NCBI RefSeq assembly: GCF_023715325.1
Contig: NZ_JAMBNX010000002.1
Coordinates: 310,001 to 374,000, forward strand
Direction: 5' to 3'
From: Agromyces mediolanus
GTDB taxonomy: Bacteria; Actinomycetota; Actinomycetes; Actinomycetales; Microbacteriaceae
Length of the DNA stretch: 64,000 bases
The position numbers and the translations under genes are program-made. Under the pieces are notes generated by a model, which ran no database searches, was not told where the DNA came from, and was given only the letters and a program-made list of their open reading frames with translations. This document shows, in pieces, positions 19,795-27,982 of this stretch; the first letter of the stretch is position 1; each line of letters opens with the position of its first letter.

Positions 19795-19992
19795 GCCGCG
19801 CCCCCCGATGTCATCTCGCGGGAATCGGACGCCTGTGGAAGCCGAATCTGCGTACCAGGCTGTGGGGGGAGAGGCAGCGGTGCATGCACGCCGGGTGCGG
19901 GTCTCGTCCTCCCCAGGGCGGTGCCCGACGACTCCCTCAACAGAATCGGCTGCCGCCGGTCGGGGCTATACGGTGGCGCCGAAGCTGGGCCG

Positions 19993-21138
19993 ATGACGAA
20001 ACAGATCACCGTGCGCGCCACAGGCGGGCACGAGCTCCTCGCCCTTCTGCCACAGCTCGCCGGCACCTCGCTCCGTCGCTCCCTCGTCTGCATCGCCTTT
20101 CGCGGCAGCACGGTCATCGGGGTCCTCCGGCACGACCTCCCGCGGCGAATGGCAGATCATCCGGTGCTCGTGACCGCGGTGGTCGGCGCCGTGTGCCGAA
20201 TCGAGGGCGCTGACGGCATCATCGTCGCGGTGTACTCGGATCGCGAGTATCCGCGCACCAACGGGGTGGCAGAACGCCGCCTGCTCGATCGAACGTGCGC
20301 GCGGCTCGAAGACGCCGGCTTCGAGGCGCATGACGGGTTCCTCGTCGCAGCGACCGGGTGGGGCTCGGTCTCAGACCCGTGCGTCCCGGTCGGCGGGCAC
20401 GACCTCGGTCTCATCGACGCGGCGGCGTCGGTGCTACCCACCCTGGGAGAGGCCATGCCCGAGCCTCGGCCACCGGTCGCGGACCGCGCCCGAGCGGCTC
20501 GACTGCGTCGGCGCCTCCTCGCGTTGCGCGAGCGGAGTTCGACCGAGTGGCTCCACCGCGAGCTCGGGGCGCAGATCGATCCGATCGAGCTCGTGGAGCG
20601 GGTGCTGCACGAGCCGGCGCCGTCCGACGCGCAGGGCGCATGGTTCGCGGAGCTCGCCGCATCGGCGGTCTTCCGAGACGCGATCGTGCTGCAGATCGCG
20701 TTCGGCGCCTCGGTGGGGGAGATCGCGCTCGAAGGCATGGCCGGAGCGGCAGACGAGGTCGAGCAGATGCCTGAGCACGAGTGGTCGGGCGACTCCGGCC
20801 GCTCGGAGGGGAGCGACGAGTTCGTCTCGGAGCTCTATCTCGGTCGCACTCGGCTGAAGCCGGCGGCGGCGCGGGTCGAAGCGGGGCTGGTGTTCGTCGA
20901 GCAGCTCCTGGTGGACCTCCCGCGAGCGAATCGGCCGGGCGTGCACTGCATCGCCGGGTGGCTGCACTGGGCCCTCGGGCGAGGGAGCCGGGCCGGGGAG
21001 CATCTCGATCGTGCGCTCGAGATCGACCCTGACCACGCGATGGCCTGTCTTCTCGACATGTATCTGGGATCAGGAGCGCTGCCGGAGTGGGCGTTCGTGC
21101 GCGACGACGAAGCCGAGGCGCTCCCTGGTGCGGACTGA
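19993..21138 (+). CDS. DUF4192 domain-containing protein
   Basis: A 381-aa protein of the actinobacterial DUF4192 family, of unknown function. The domain is recognisable from GGHELLALLPQLAG, LVCIAFRG, VLRHDLPR and the GWGSVSDPCVPVGGHDLG segment. The C-terminal ~60 residues (CIAGWLHWALGRGSRAGEHLDRALEIDPDHAMA, given here only in outline) look like a TPR-type helical pair. The ATG at 19993 is favoured because the domain begins immediately. A TATACG hexamer lies about 20 bases upstream. The gene stands alone and ends at the hairpin 21196-21230. Confidence 0.85.
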   Translation: MTKQITVRATGGHELLALLPQLAGTSLRRSLVCIAFRGSTVIGVLRHDLPRRMADHPVLVTAVVGAVCRIEGADGIIVAVYSDREYPRTNGVAERRLLDRTCARLEDAGFEAHDGFLVAATGWGSVSDPCVPVGGHDLGLIDAAASVLPTLGEAMPEPRPPVADRARAARLRRRLLALRERSSTEWLHRELGAQIDPIELVERVLHEPAPSDAQGAWFAELAASAVFRDAIVLQIAFGASVGEIALEGMAGAADEVEQMPEHEWSGDSGRSEGSDEFVSELYLGRTRLKPAAARVEAGLVFVEQLLVDLPRANRPGVHCIAGWLHWALGRGSRAGEHLDRALEIDPDHAMACLLDMYLGSGALPEWAFVRDDEAEALPGAD

Positions 21139-21195
21139 CGCGGGGAGTCGCATCACCGCCGGTCCGTGACGCTCCCGCGCGCGTCGCGGCGACGG

Positions 21196-21230
21196 CGAAG
21201 GCCCCGGACGACGAGCGTCCGAGGCCTTCG
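21196..21230. terminator. 15-bp hairpin between convergent genes
   Basis: Arms 21196-21210 and 21216-21230 pair with one mismatch (G-U in RNA) around ACGAG. It follows DUF4192 by ~60 bases and precedes the aminotransferase end on the other strand. Confidence 0.75.
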
Positions 21231-21249
21231 GGCTCCGACCGGATCGGCT

Positions 21250-21276
21250 CGCCCGGATGCCGAAGGCATCCGGGCG
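21250..21276. terminator. 12-bp hairpin at the aminotransferase 3' end
   Basis: Arms 21250-21261 and 21265-21276 are perfect complements around GAA. It lies 8 bases beyond the stop of the minus-strand aminotransferase gene, so it is probably its terminator. Confidence 0.8.
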
Positions 21277-21283
21277 AACACGG

Positions 21284-22672
21284 TCACAGACGGTTGGATG
21301 CCTCCGTGAGCACGCTGCGGAGGATCTGCTCGATCTCCTGGAACTCGGGCACGCCGATGGTGAGGGGCGGCGACAGCTGGATGACGGGGTCGCCCCGGTC
21401 GTCGGCGCGGCAGTAGAGTCCGGCGTCGAAGAGGGCCGTGGAGAGGAAGCCACGGAGCAGTCGCTCGGACTCTTCCTCGTTGAAGGTCTCGCGGGTCGCC
21501 TTGTCCTTGACCAGCTCGACCGCGAAGAAGTAGCCCTCGCCGCGCACGTCGCCCACGATCGGCAGATCGTTCAGCTTCTCGAGCTCGGCGCGGAACAGCG
21601 GGCTGTTCTCGCGGACGTGCTCGTTGAGCTTCTCCTCCTCGAAGATGTCGAGGTTCTCGAGCGCGACCGCCGCGGAGACGGGGTGACCGGCCCACGTGTA
21701 GCCGTGGTAGAAGGTCGTGTCGCCCTTCTTGAAGGGCTCGTAGATCTTCTCGTTGATGATGGTGGCGCCCATCGGGGCGTAGCCGGAGGTCATCGCCTTC
21801 GCACAGGTGATCATGTCGGGCACGTAGCCGAGCTGGTTGCACGCGAAGTAGTCGCCGATGCGGCCGAAGGCGCAGATGACCTCGTCCGAGACGAGCAGCA
21901 CGTCGTACTTGTCGCAGATCTCGCGCACTCGCTGGAAGTAGCCGGGGGGAGGCGGGAAGCAGCCGCCGGAGTTCTGCACGGGCTCGAGGAAGACGGCGGC
22001 GACCGTGTCCGGGTCCTCCATCAGGATCTGCTCTTCGATGCGGTTCGCCGCCCAGAGGCCGAAGGCCTCGATGTCGTCGGCCGGCGCGCCCATCTCGGCG
22101 GCGCGGTAGAAGTTGGTGTTCGGCACGCGAAGACCACCGGGGGTGATCGGCTCGAACGGCGCCTTGATCGGCAGGCCGGTCACGGCGAGGGCGCCCTGCG
22201 GGGTGCCGTGGTAGGCGAGGGCGCGCGAGATGACCTTGTACTTGGTCGGCTTGCCCATCAGCTTCCAGTAGTTCTTCGCGAGCTTGTAGGCCGTCTCGAC
22301 CGCTTCGCCGCCGCCGGTCGAGAAGAACACGTGGTTCAGATCGCCGGGCGCGTACTCTGCGAGACGGTCGGCAAGCTCGATCGCCTTGGGGTGCGCGTAG
22401 GACCAGATCGGGAAGAACGCGAGCTCCTCGGCCTGCTTCGCGCCCGCCTGGGCGATGCGCGAACGGCCGTGGCCGGCGTTCACAACGAAGAGGCCGGCGA
22501 GGCCGTCGATGTAGCTCTTGCCGTTGATGTCGAAGATGCGGTGGCCTTCGCCGCGCGTGATGATGGGCACGCCCTGCTCCATCGTCGACTGGCGCGCGAA
22601 GTGCATCCAGAGGTGATCCTTCGCCTGCTTCTGCAGCGTCGCATTGTCGTAGCGGACATCGGTCATGGTCAT
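21284..22672 (-). CDS. class III PLP aminotransferase, putrescine/omega-amino acid type
   Basis: The 462-aa enzyme belongs to the subgroup III aminotransferases that act on putrescine, beta-alanine or other omega-amino compounds. The PLP lysine is K292 (CAKAMTSGYAP), the pyridine-nitrogen aspartate is D263 (LLVSDEVICAFGR), and the phosphate cup is STGGGEAVETAYK. N-terminal FFPIWSYAHPKAIELA is typical of putrescine-pyruvate aminotransferases. It is encoded after an Lrp-type regulator with a 4-base overlap, which suggests amine- or amino-acid-responsive control. The precise donor is an inference; pot transporter genes lie 5 kb away and support amine catabolism. Confidence 0.88.
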   Translation of the reverse strand: MTMTDVRYDNATLQKQAKDHLWMHFARQSTMEQGVPIITRGEGHRIFDINGKSYIDGLAGLFVVNAGHGRSRIAQAGAKQAEELAFFPIWSYAHPKAIELADRLAEYAPGDLNHVFFSTGGGEAVETAYKLAKNYWKLMGKPTKYKVISRALAYHGTPQGALAVTGLPIKAPFEPITPGGLRVPNTNFYRAAEMGAPADDIEAFGLWAANRIEEQILMEDPDTVAAVFLEPVQNSGGCFPPPPGYFQRVREICDKYDVLLVSDEVICAFGRIGDYFACNQLGYVPDMITCAKAMTSGYAPMGATIINEKIYEPFKKGDTTFYHGYTWAGHPVSAAVALENLDIFEEEKLNEHVRENSPLFRAELEKLNDLPIVGDVRGEGYFFAVELVKDKATRETFNEEESERLLRGFLSTALFDAGLYCRADDRGDPVIQLSPPLTIGVPEFQEIEQILRSVLTEASNRL

Positions 22673-23157
22673 CGGTTCCTCACGGTTCCCCAGTTGTAAT
22701 GCTGCTTCTGCAGCCTCAGGTAGACGAATGTCTCGGTCTGCTGCACGCCGTCGAGCGAGCGGATGCGGGCGTTGAGGAGATCGATGAGCTCCTCATCGTT
22801 CTCGCACACGACCTCGGCGAGCAGATCGAAACTGCCGGCAGTGAGCACCACGTAGTCGATCTCGGGGATCGAAGAGAGCTGCTCGGCGAGCAGCCGGGTG
22901 TCGCCCTCGGCGCGGATGCCGATCATCGCCTGCCGGGTGAACCCGAGCTGCATCGGGTCGGTGACCGCAACGATCTGCATGACCCCGGCCTCTTGCAGCC
23001 GTTGCACGCGCTGGCGCACCGCGGCCTCGGAGAGGCCGACGGCCTTTCCGATATCGGCATAGGAACGCCGGCCGTCGGTCTGGAGCTGCTCGATGATCGC
23101 CTTCGACACATCGTCGAGTTGCACCGGACGCGACGTCAGTCGTCCTGTGTTCGTCAT
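22669..23157 (-). CDS. Lrp/AsnC family transcriptional regulator
   Basis: The 162-aa protein has an N-terminal winged helix (LDDVSKAIIEQLQTDGRRSY, SEAAVRQRVQRLQEAGV) and a RAM ligand-binding domain ending in TETFVYLRLQKQHYNWG. Such regulators form octamers that respond to an amino acid. Its stop overlaps the aminotransferase start (ATGA), so the regulator and its likely target are co-transcribed. A 9-bp perfect inverted repeat lies 37 bases upstream of the ATG. CATGAT, 6 bases before the ATG on the minus strand, could be a -10. Confidence 0.92.
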   Translation of the reverse strand: MTNTGRLTSRPVQLDDVSKAIIEQLQTDGRRSYADIGKAVGLSEAAVRQRVQRLQEAGVMQIVAVTDPMQLGFTRQAMIGIRAEGDTRLLAEQLSSIPEIDYVVLTAGSFDLLAEVVCENDEELIDLLNARIRSLDGVQQTETFVYLRLQKQHYNWGTVRNR

Positions 23158-23193
23158 GGCTCGATCATGACAGTCGAAAGCGCCAGAAGCAAG

Positions 23194-23231
23194 GGAATCA
23201 GTCGAATGGTAGGCGTTTCACAACTGATTCC
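23194..23231. promoter_or_regulatory. inverted repeat, candidate Lrp operator
   Basis: GGAATCAGT (23194-23202) and ACTGATTCC (23223-23231) are perfect complements 20 bases apart, centre to centre about two and a half helix turns. They lie upstream of the lrp-aminotransferase pair and are locally richer in AT. Autoregulation by the Lrp-like protein is the simplest reading. Confidence 0.6.
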
Positions 23232-23312
23232 ATGGATCTCCTCGCCCTTCGTGCCGCGACGCGCGCGCCGCCCGGAACGAGCCGGCATCAGCCGGGCGCG
23301 GGTTCGAGGCGC

Positions 23313-23318
23313 TACGAT
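23313..23318 (+). promoter_or_regulatory. -10 element upstream of the PP2C gene
   Basis: TACGAT is a good -10 hexamer 51 bases before the GTG at 23370. Transcription starting at about 23325 would give a 45-base leader containing AGGCGAG near the start codon. Confidence 0.4.
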
Positions 23319-23369
23319 CGACGGGTTCCCTCACATCCTGACGCGTCCCCCCGCAGACAGGCGAGATCC

Positions 23370-24167
23370 GTGACCCAGATCGGCATCGGCAATCCGCGCC
23401 ATCGCGTCGTGCTGCCCGGCGGCACCGAGGTGGAGATCGGGTGGTCGGCTCTGACCGATACCGGGCTCCGGCGCGAGGTGAACGAGGACAGCTTCCTCGC
23501 CCAGCCGCCGATCTTCGCCGTGGCGGACGGGATGGGCGGTCACGCGGCCGGTGATTTCGCCAGCGCCGCGGTGGTCACGAGGCTCGCCGAGTACGGCGGA
23601 CGGACGGTCGTGGGCACCCCGGAGATCGACCAGGCGCTCCGCTCGGCCGTGCAGGACATGGGGCGAGGTCGCGGCGTGACCGACGAAGGCAGCGGGACGA
23701 CGGTCACCGGCGCCGCACTCGGGTCGATCTCGGGCGAACCGGCGTGGATCGTCTTCAACATCGGCGATTCGAGGGTTTACCGGTTGATCGGGGGAGTCCT
23801 CGAACAACTCACGGTCGACCACTCGATCGTGCAGGAACTCGTCGACGCCGGGCAGATCACCCGTGAAGAGGCCGAGACCCATCCGCACTCGAACGTGATC
23901 ACGCGCGCGGTCGGCTTTCACGAGGCGCCGCTGCCCGACTACCGAGCGATCGCGATCGAGCCCGGGATGCGGCTCCTCATCTGCTCCGACGGGTTGACGA
24001 AGGAGATCACCGCCTACGGCCTCCGTCACTTCCTCGCATCCAATCCGACACCGGATGCGGCGGCCCGGCATCTGATGGACGCCGCGCTCGGCAACGGAGG
24101 GCGCGACAACGTCACGGTCGTGGTCGTCGACGTCCTCGAGGTCGTGCGGCCCCCGGCCGCCGACTGA
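23370..24167 (+). CDS. PP2C-type serine/threonine protein phosphatase
   Basis: A 265-aa soluble phosphatase with the metal-binding motifs of the PPM family in order: NEDSF, VADGMGGHAAGDF, GTTVTGAAL, NIGDSRVYRL, LLICSDGLTKE and GGRDNVTVVVV. These residues hold the two catalytic Mn/Mg ions. It lacks membrane segments. The GTG at 23370 is used because the conserved domain starts just after it and AGGCGAG precedes it. It is followed by an FHA protein and an EccC/FtsK-like ATPase in the same direction. No Ser/Thr kinase gene is in the window, so its substrate proteins and opposing kinase lie elsewhere. Confidence 0.92.
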   Translation: MTQIGIGNPRHRVVLPGGTEVEIGWSALTDTGLRREVNEDSFLAQPPIFAVADGMGGHAAGDFASAAVVTRLAEYGGRTVVGTPEIDQALRSAVQDMGRGRGVTDEGSGTTVTGAALGSISGEPAWIVFNIGDSRVYRLIGGVLEQLTVDHSIVQELVDAGQITREEAETHPHSNVITRAVGFHEAPLPDYRAIAIEPGMRLLICSDGLTKEITAYGLRHFLASNPTPDAAARHLMDAALGNGGRDNVTVVVVDVLEVVRPPAAD

Positions 24168-24224
24168 GCCGCGCTCGGCGACACGGGCGCCGCTCGCCTG
24201 CGCCGGCTCGGCGTATCCCGCGGC

Positions 24225-24230
24225 TACGCT
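24225..24230 (+). promoter_or_regulatory. -10 element upstream of the FHA gene
   Basis: TACGCT lies 10 bases before an ATG (24241) and 25 before the preferred GTG (24256). A separate promoter for the FHA gene is therefore likely although PP2C is only 88 bases away. Confidence 0.4.
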
Positions 24231-24255
24231 GGAAGCCGAGATGAGGAGCGTGCAC

Positions 24256-24885
24256 GTGAACTGCCGGATCTGCGATGCGGAGTTGCCCGATGGGGCGATG
24301 TTCTGCGGTGAATGCGGAAGCTCGACGAGTGCGACGCCCGAGTCTCGGCGCAAGCTCGACCCGCGCCCCGGTGACACGACGATCGTCCACCCGATCGCGC
24401 GCCGAAACAGCGGCGTGATCAGCATCCCGGTCGGTGGTTTCCTCGCGCCGCCCGCCGAGGCCGAACGCGACGAGCGTTCGCCGGTGGCCGATGCGCCGGG
24501 GTCCGGAGCGCCGGAAACGCCCGTCGCCGAGTCGCCGGCCGCTCGCCGCGTCGGGGAGAGCGACCGGTTCCGCCTGCGGTTCAGTACGGGCGAGACGAGG
24601 ATCGTATTCGGCAGCGGGCTCATCGGGCGCAAGCCACTGCCTCAGCCGGGGGAGCAGTTCGACCATCTCGTGCAGATCGCGGATCGCACGCTCTCCGTCT
24701 CGAAGACTCACCTGGAGTTCGGTTCGCACGACGGGGTGCTGTGGATCGCCGACCGCTTCTCGGGCAACGGCACCATGGTGCGCCGGCCCGATGACGGCGC
24801 GGTCCGCTGCGAGCCGGGCCGTCGTTACCAGGTGCCACGGGGCAGTACCATCGAGCTCGCGCAGCAGCAGGTCATCGTCGACTAG
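24256..24885 (+). CDS. zinc-ribbon FHA-domain protein
   Basis: The 209-aa protein starts with a four-cysteine zinc ribbon (CRICDAELPDGAMFCGECG: CxxC and CxxC), then a ~75-residue disordered Pro/Ala/Glu-rich linker, then a C-terminal FHA domain (FRLRFSTGETRIVFGSGLIGRKP, LSVSKTHLEFG, GNGTMVRRP). FHA domains bind phosphothreonine peptides; the GRKP, S-K-T-H and N-G-T positions match the binding core. GTG 24256 is favoured because AGGAG lies 7 bases upstream; ATG 24241 in the same frame is the alternative. Sitting between a PP2C phosphatase and an EccC-like ATPase, it is a plausible phosphorylation-sensing adaptor for that ATPase. Confidence 0.85.
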   Translation: MNCRICDAELPDGAMFCGECGSSTSATPESRRKLDPRPGDTTIVHPIARRNSGVISIPVGGFLAPPAEAERDERSPVADAPGSGAPETPVAESPAARRVGESDRFRLRFSTGETRIVFGSGLIGRKPLPQPGEQFDHLVQIADRTLSVSKTHLEFGSHDGVLWIADRFSGNGTMVRRPDDGAVRCEPGRRYQVPRGSTIELAQQQVIVD

Positions 24886-24992
24886 CTGCGGTCCGCGGTT
24901 CTCGTCCTCCACAATGGATGACCCGCCATCTCGCACCCCCAGATCTCGCACGCCGGCGCAGAGGGACGGCACCGCGCTGCTGAGCTGGGGGC

Positions 24993-27896
24993 ATGGACGC
25001 GCCGACCGATCGACTCCCGCTGCTCCGGCTTCCTCCGCCGGTGAGCAGCCGCAAGAGGACGCCGTTCCCGCTGCTTGCGACACTCGCGCCGATCGTGACC
25101 GCCGGGCTGCTCTATGCGCTCACCCGCTCGCCGCTCGCGCTCGTGTTCGCGGCGGTCGGGCCGGTCGTCGGGCTCGCCGCAGTCCTCGACGGCCGGCGTA
25201 GCGCTCGGCGGCAACTGCGGCGCGAGCAGCGAGAGCGCGCTGAGGGGCTGCGTGCGCTCGCCGACGAGATCGCACATCGTCACGCGGCGGAGCACGACGA
25301 CGTCTGGCGGCGCGCGGCCGAACTCGAGACCGTGCTCGCCGAAGCGGCGGGCGCACGGTGGACGAGCGCTCGGGCGGGCGAACTCGTGCTCGGCCGCGGC
25401 ACGGTTGCGAGCGCGCTGCGCATCGAGGGGGAGCCCGTCGACGAGGGCGATCGCGCCCTGCTCGCTCACGCGTGGGCCCTCGCCGACGCCCCGATCCGGG
25501 CCGATCCGGACGTGGGGATCGGATTCGTCGGCCCCACCTTCCTGGCACGCGCCGCGGCCCGCGCGGCGGTCATCAGGTGGGCGTCCACCGTGCGACCCGG
25601 CGTCGCAGGCCTCCGCCTCCCCGAGACCGACGCGTGGGCGTGGGGTGCGTCGCTGCCGCACCACGGCGCCGGGGCCGGGATCACGGTGGTCGAGGGCGAG
25701 CAACGCCCCGATTCCGGCGGCGTGATCGCGGTCGCGCGCGAGCGAAGGGCACTGCCGCCGGGCCTGCGCACCGTGGTCGAGCTTCGCTCGGCCCGCCGAG
25801 CCCGCATCGAGGTCCTCGGCGCACCCGAACGCAGTCAGGAGTTCGTGCCCGAACTCCTCGGTGACCGGCAGGCGGGGGTCGCCGCGCACCGCTTGGCCGA
25901 GACGGCGGCCCGCAGCGGGCTCGGCGCCACACCCCTCCCGCCGCGGGTCGACCTCGCGACGCTGTCGCAGCCGAGGACCGCTGGGCGGGCGCGTCTTGCG
26001 GCCGCCGTCGGAACCGCGTCGGGCGGGGTGCTCGAGCTCGACCTCGTGCGGCAAGGCCCGCACGCGCTCGTCGGCGGCACGACCGGCAGCGGCAAGAGCG
26101 AGTTCCTCCTCGCCTGGCTCGCCGCGCTCGCCACTTCGTACTCACCGGCGGCGCTCGCCATGCTGTTGGTGGACTTCAAGGGCGGAGCGGCCTTTCAACC
26201 GATCGCCGGGCTCCCGCACGTCGTCGGAGTCGTCACCGATCTCGACGAGGCCGAGGCGCTCCGCGCCGTCGAGAGTCTTCGAGCCGAGATCCGCCAGCGC
26301 GAGCGTCGGCTACGGGCGAGTGGCGTGCGAGACTTCGTCGAGCTCGATCGTTCGGTCGAGCTGCCGCGGCTGGTGATCGTCGTCGACGAGTACCAGGCGC
26401 TGGTCGAACGGTTCGACGAGCTCGGTCGGCTCTTCGCCGACCTCGCGGCCCGCGGTCGATCCCTCGGCATGCACCTCATCCTGTCCACCCAGCGGCCGAA
26501 CGGGAGCGTCCGCGAACAGATCACCGCGAACTGCCGGCTGCGCGTCTGCCTTCGCGTGCTGCACGCCAGCGACAGCCGCGCCGTCATCGGCGTCGACGAT
26601 GCCGCCGGGATTCCACCGACCTTCCCCGGCCGGGCGATCGTCGACGATGGGACGGCTCGGCCGCAGCCCTTCCAATCGGCGATCGCCGACCCGGTGCACC
26701 TCGAACTCCTGCGGGCCGGGAGCAGCGGCGAGCGGCCGGCCAAGCGTACCTGGCTCGACCCGCTTCCCGCGCGACTCCAGCTCGCCGAACTCGAGCCAGT
26801 CGGCGAGGGAGTCGCGTTCGGACTGCTCGACGTCCCGGAGCAGCAACGGCGTCTGAACGCCGTGTGGCGGCCGGAGTCAGACGGAGCGATGCTGGTCTGC
26901 GGTGCGCCCGGGAGCGGACGGAGCACGGCCCTGCGGACGATCGCGGCGGCGTTCGCGGCGCGGTACGGCCCGCACCGGGTCATTCGGCTCTCCGAGCACC
27001 GCTCCGAGGCCTGGGACACCCTCACCGCGCTGGCTCAGGCGGCGGAAACGGGCGACGCCTCCGCCACTCCGCAGCTCCTGATGGTCGACGGAGTCGACGT
27101 GCGATTCCGCGCCTGGCCGGACGAATATCGGCTGGCCGCCGTCGACCAGCTCGCGACGATCCTCGACGGCGCCGGCGGCGCGTTCCTCGTGGCGTCGGCG
27201 ACGAGACCTGCGGCGCTGTCGTCGGAGATCCGCGACGGCTTCCGATCGCTGCTCCTCCTCCGGCAGCCGTCGCGCGGCGAACTCGCCCAGCTGGGCGGTG
27301 ATCCGACCCTGTGGCGGTCCGACGAGGGGCCGGGAGCGGGGCAATGGCGTGGGCTTCGCCTCCAGGTCGCGCTGGCCGAGGCGCCGCCGCCCGAGGCAGT
27401 CACCCCGACGGCGCTGTCCCCCCGCGGGCATCCTCAGGTTCCGGAGCTCGTGCTCCGAGACGGCGTCAGCCACGCGCTCGTCGCTCGCAACGTGCCGCTC
27501 GTGCTGGCGCGGCTCTCGGAGCTCTCGGGGGTCCGCATCCACCGCCTCACCTCGACCGGCGCGGTCGAAGCGGTGCCCGGCACGGCCGACTCCCCGCCCG
27601 GCGGAGCGGAGGTGATCGTCGGCGACGCGGAGGGATGGGCGGCGGGGTGGCGGGTCTGGGCCGAGCTGAAGCACCGCGGCGTCGCGATCGTCGACGGCGG
27701 GCTCGCCGAATTCCGGGCGCTGTACCGGGGGCGCGAGTTGCCGCCGCTGCTCGACCGCGCCGCCGCGCAGGGATGGCGCATCGCCCCGGACGGCAGCATC
27801 GAACGGTTCGTCTGGCCCGCGCGGCGATTTCAACGGAAACCGCCGTCGAAGCCGCACAATGCAACCGGAACCATCGCGCACGACGCACGAACGTAA
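24993..27896 (+). CDS. EccC/FtsK-SpoIIIE-like membrane ATPase
   Basis: A 967-aa protein with two adjacent N-terminal membrane helices (about residues 26-66, PLLATLAPIVTAGLLYALTR and LALVFAAVGPVVGLAAVL), a soluble region, then two RecA-like modules. Module 1 has Walker A GGTTGSGKSE (K368), Walker B MLLVDFKGG (D394), EYQALVERFDELGRLFADL and the STQRPNG sensor, the pattern of FtsK/SpoIIIE and of EccC domain 1. Module 2 has a Walker-A-like GAPGSGRST in which lysine is arginine (R643), and a weak Walker B (LLMVDGVD), so it is probably inactive. Mycobacterial EccC has ~1300 aa and three modules; this is a shorter relative. No WXG100, EccB, EccD or MycP gene is nearby. Protein or peptide translocation is more likely than DNA pumping, because DNA-binding gamma-like domains are absent. 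Confidence 0.85.
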   Translation: MDAPTDRLPLLRLPPPVSSRKRTPFPLLATLAPIVTAGLLYALTRSPLALVFAAVGPVVGLAAVLDGRRSARRQLRREQRERAEGLRALADEIAHRHAAEHDDVWRRAAELETVLAEAAGARWTSARAGELVLGRGTVASALRIEGEPVDEGDRALLAHAWALADAPIRADPDVGIGFVGPTFLARAAARAAVIRWASTVRPGVAGLRLPETDAWAWGASLPHHGAGAGITVVEGEQRPDSGGVIAVARERRALPPGLRTVVELRSARRARIEVLGAPERSQEFVPELLGDRQAGVAAHRLAETAARSGLGATPLPPRVDLATLSQPRTAGRARLAAAVGTASGGVLELDLVRQGPHALVGGTTGSGKSEFLLAWLAALATSYSPAALAMLLVDFKGGAAFQPIAGLPHVVGVVTDLDEAEALRAVESLRAEIRQRERRLRASGVRDFVELDRSVELPRLVIVVDEYQALVERFDELGRLFADLAARGRSLGMHLILSTQRPNGSVREQITANCRLRVCLRVLHASDSRAVIGVDDAAGIPPTFPGRAIVDDGTARPQPFQSAIADPVHLELLRAGSSGERPAKRTWLDPLPARLQLAELEPVGEGVAFGLLDVPEQQRRLNAVWRPESDGAMLVCGAPGSGRSTALRTIAAAFAARYGPHRVIRLSEHRSEAWDTLTALAQAAETGDASATPQLLMVDGVDVRFRAWPDEYRLAAVDQLATILDGAGGAFLVASATRPAALSSEIRDGFRSLLLLRQPSRGELAQLGGDPTLWRSDEGPGAGQWRGLRLQVALAEAPPPEAVTPTALSPRGHPQVPELVLRDGVSHALVARNVPLVLARLSELSGVRIHRLTSTGAVEAVPGTADSPPGGAEVIVGDAEGWAAGWRVWAELKHRGVAIVDGGLAEFRALYRGRELPPLLDRAAAQGWRIAPDGSIERFVWPARRFQRKPPSKPHNATGTIAHDART

Positions 27897-27982
27897 CGAA
27901 TCGGACATCCATCCGTGATTCCGGCCGAGCAGTGTGGCAGGATCAATCCACCCCGCAGTGCTGCGAACCCGAGAGGAAGCCC

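Noticed and set aside
23313..23369. Leaderless start of the PP2C gene directly after TACGAT
   Set aside because: The codon at the expected start (23325) is GTT, not a start codon; the GTG at 23370 with AGGCGAG fits better.
24886..24992. Missing WXG100 gene beside the EccC-like ATPase
   Set aside because: The 107-base gap and the 23158-23369 region have no frame of ~95 codons with a WxG motif.
24993..27896. Chromosomal DNA translocase FtsK
   Set aside because: It has only two N-terminal membrane helices, two ATPase modules, no gamma DNA-binding domain, and neighbours of the type VII signalling kind.
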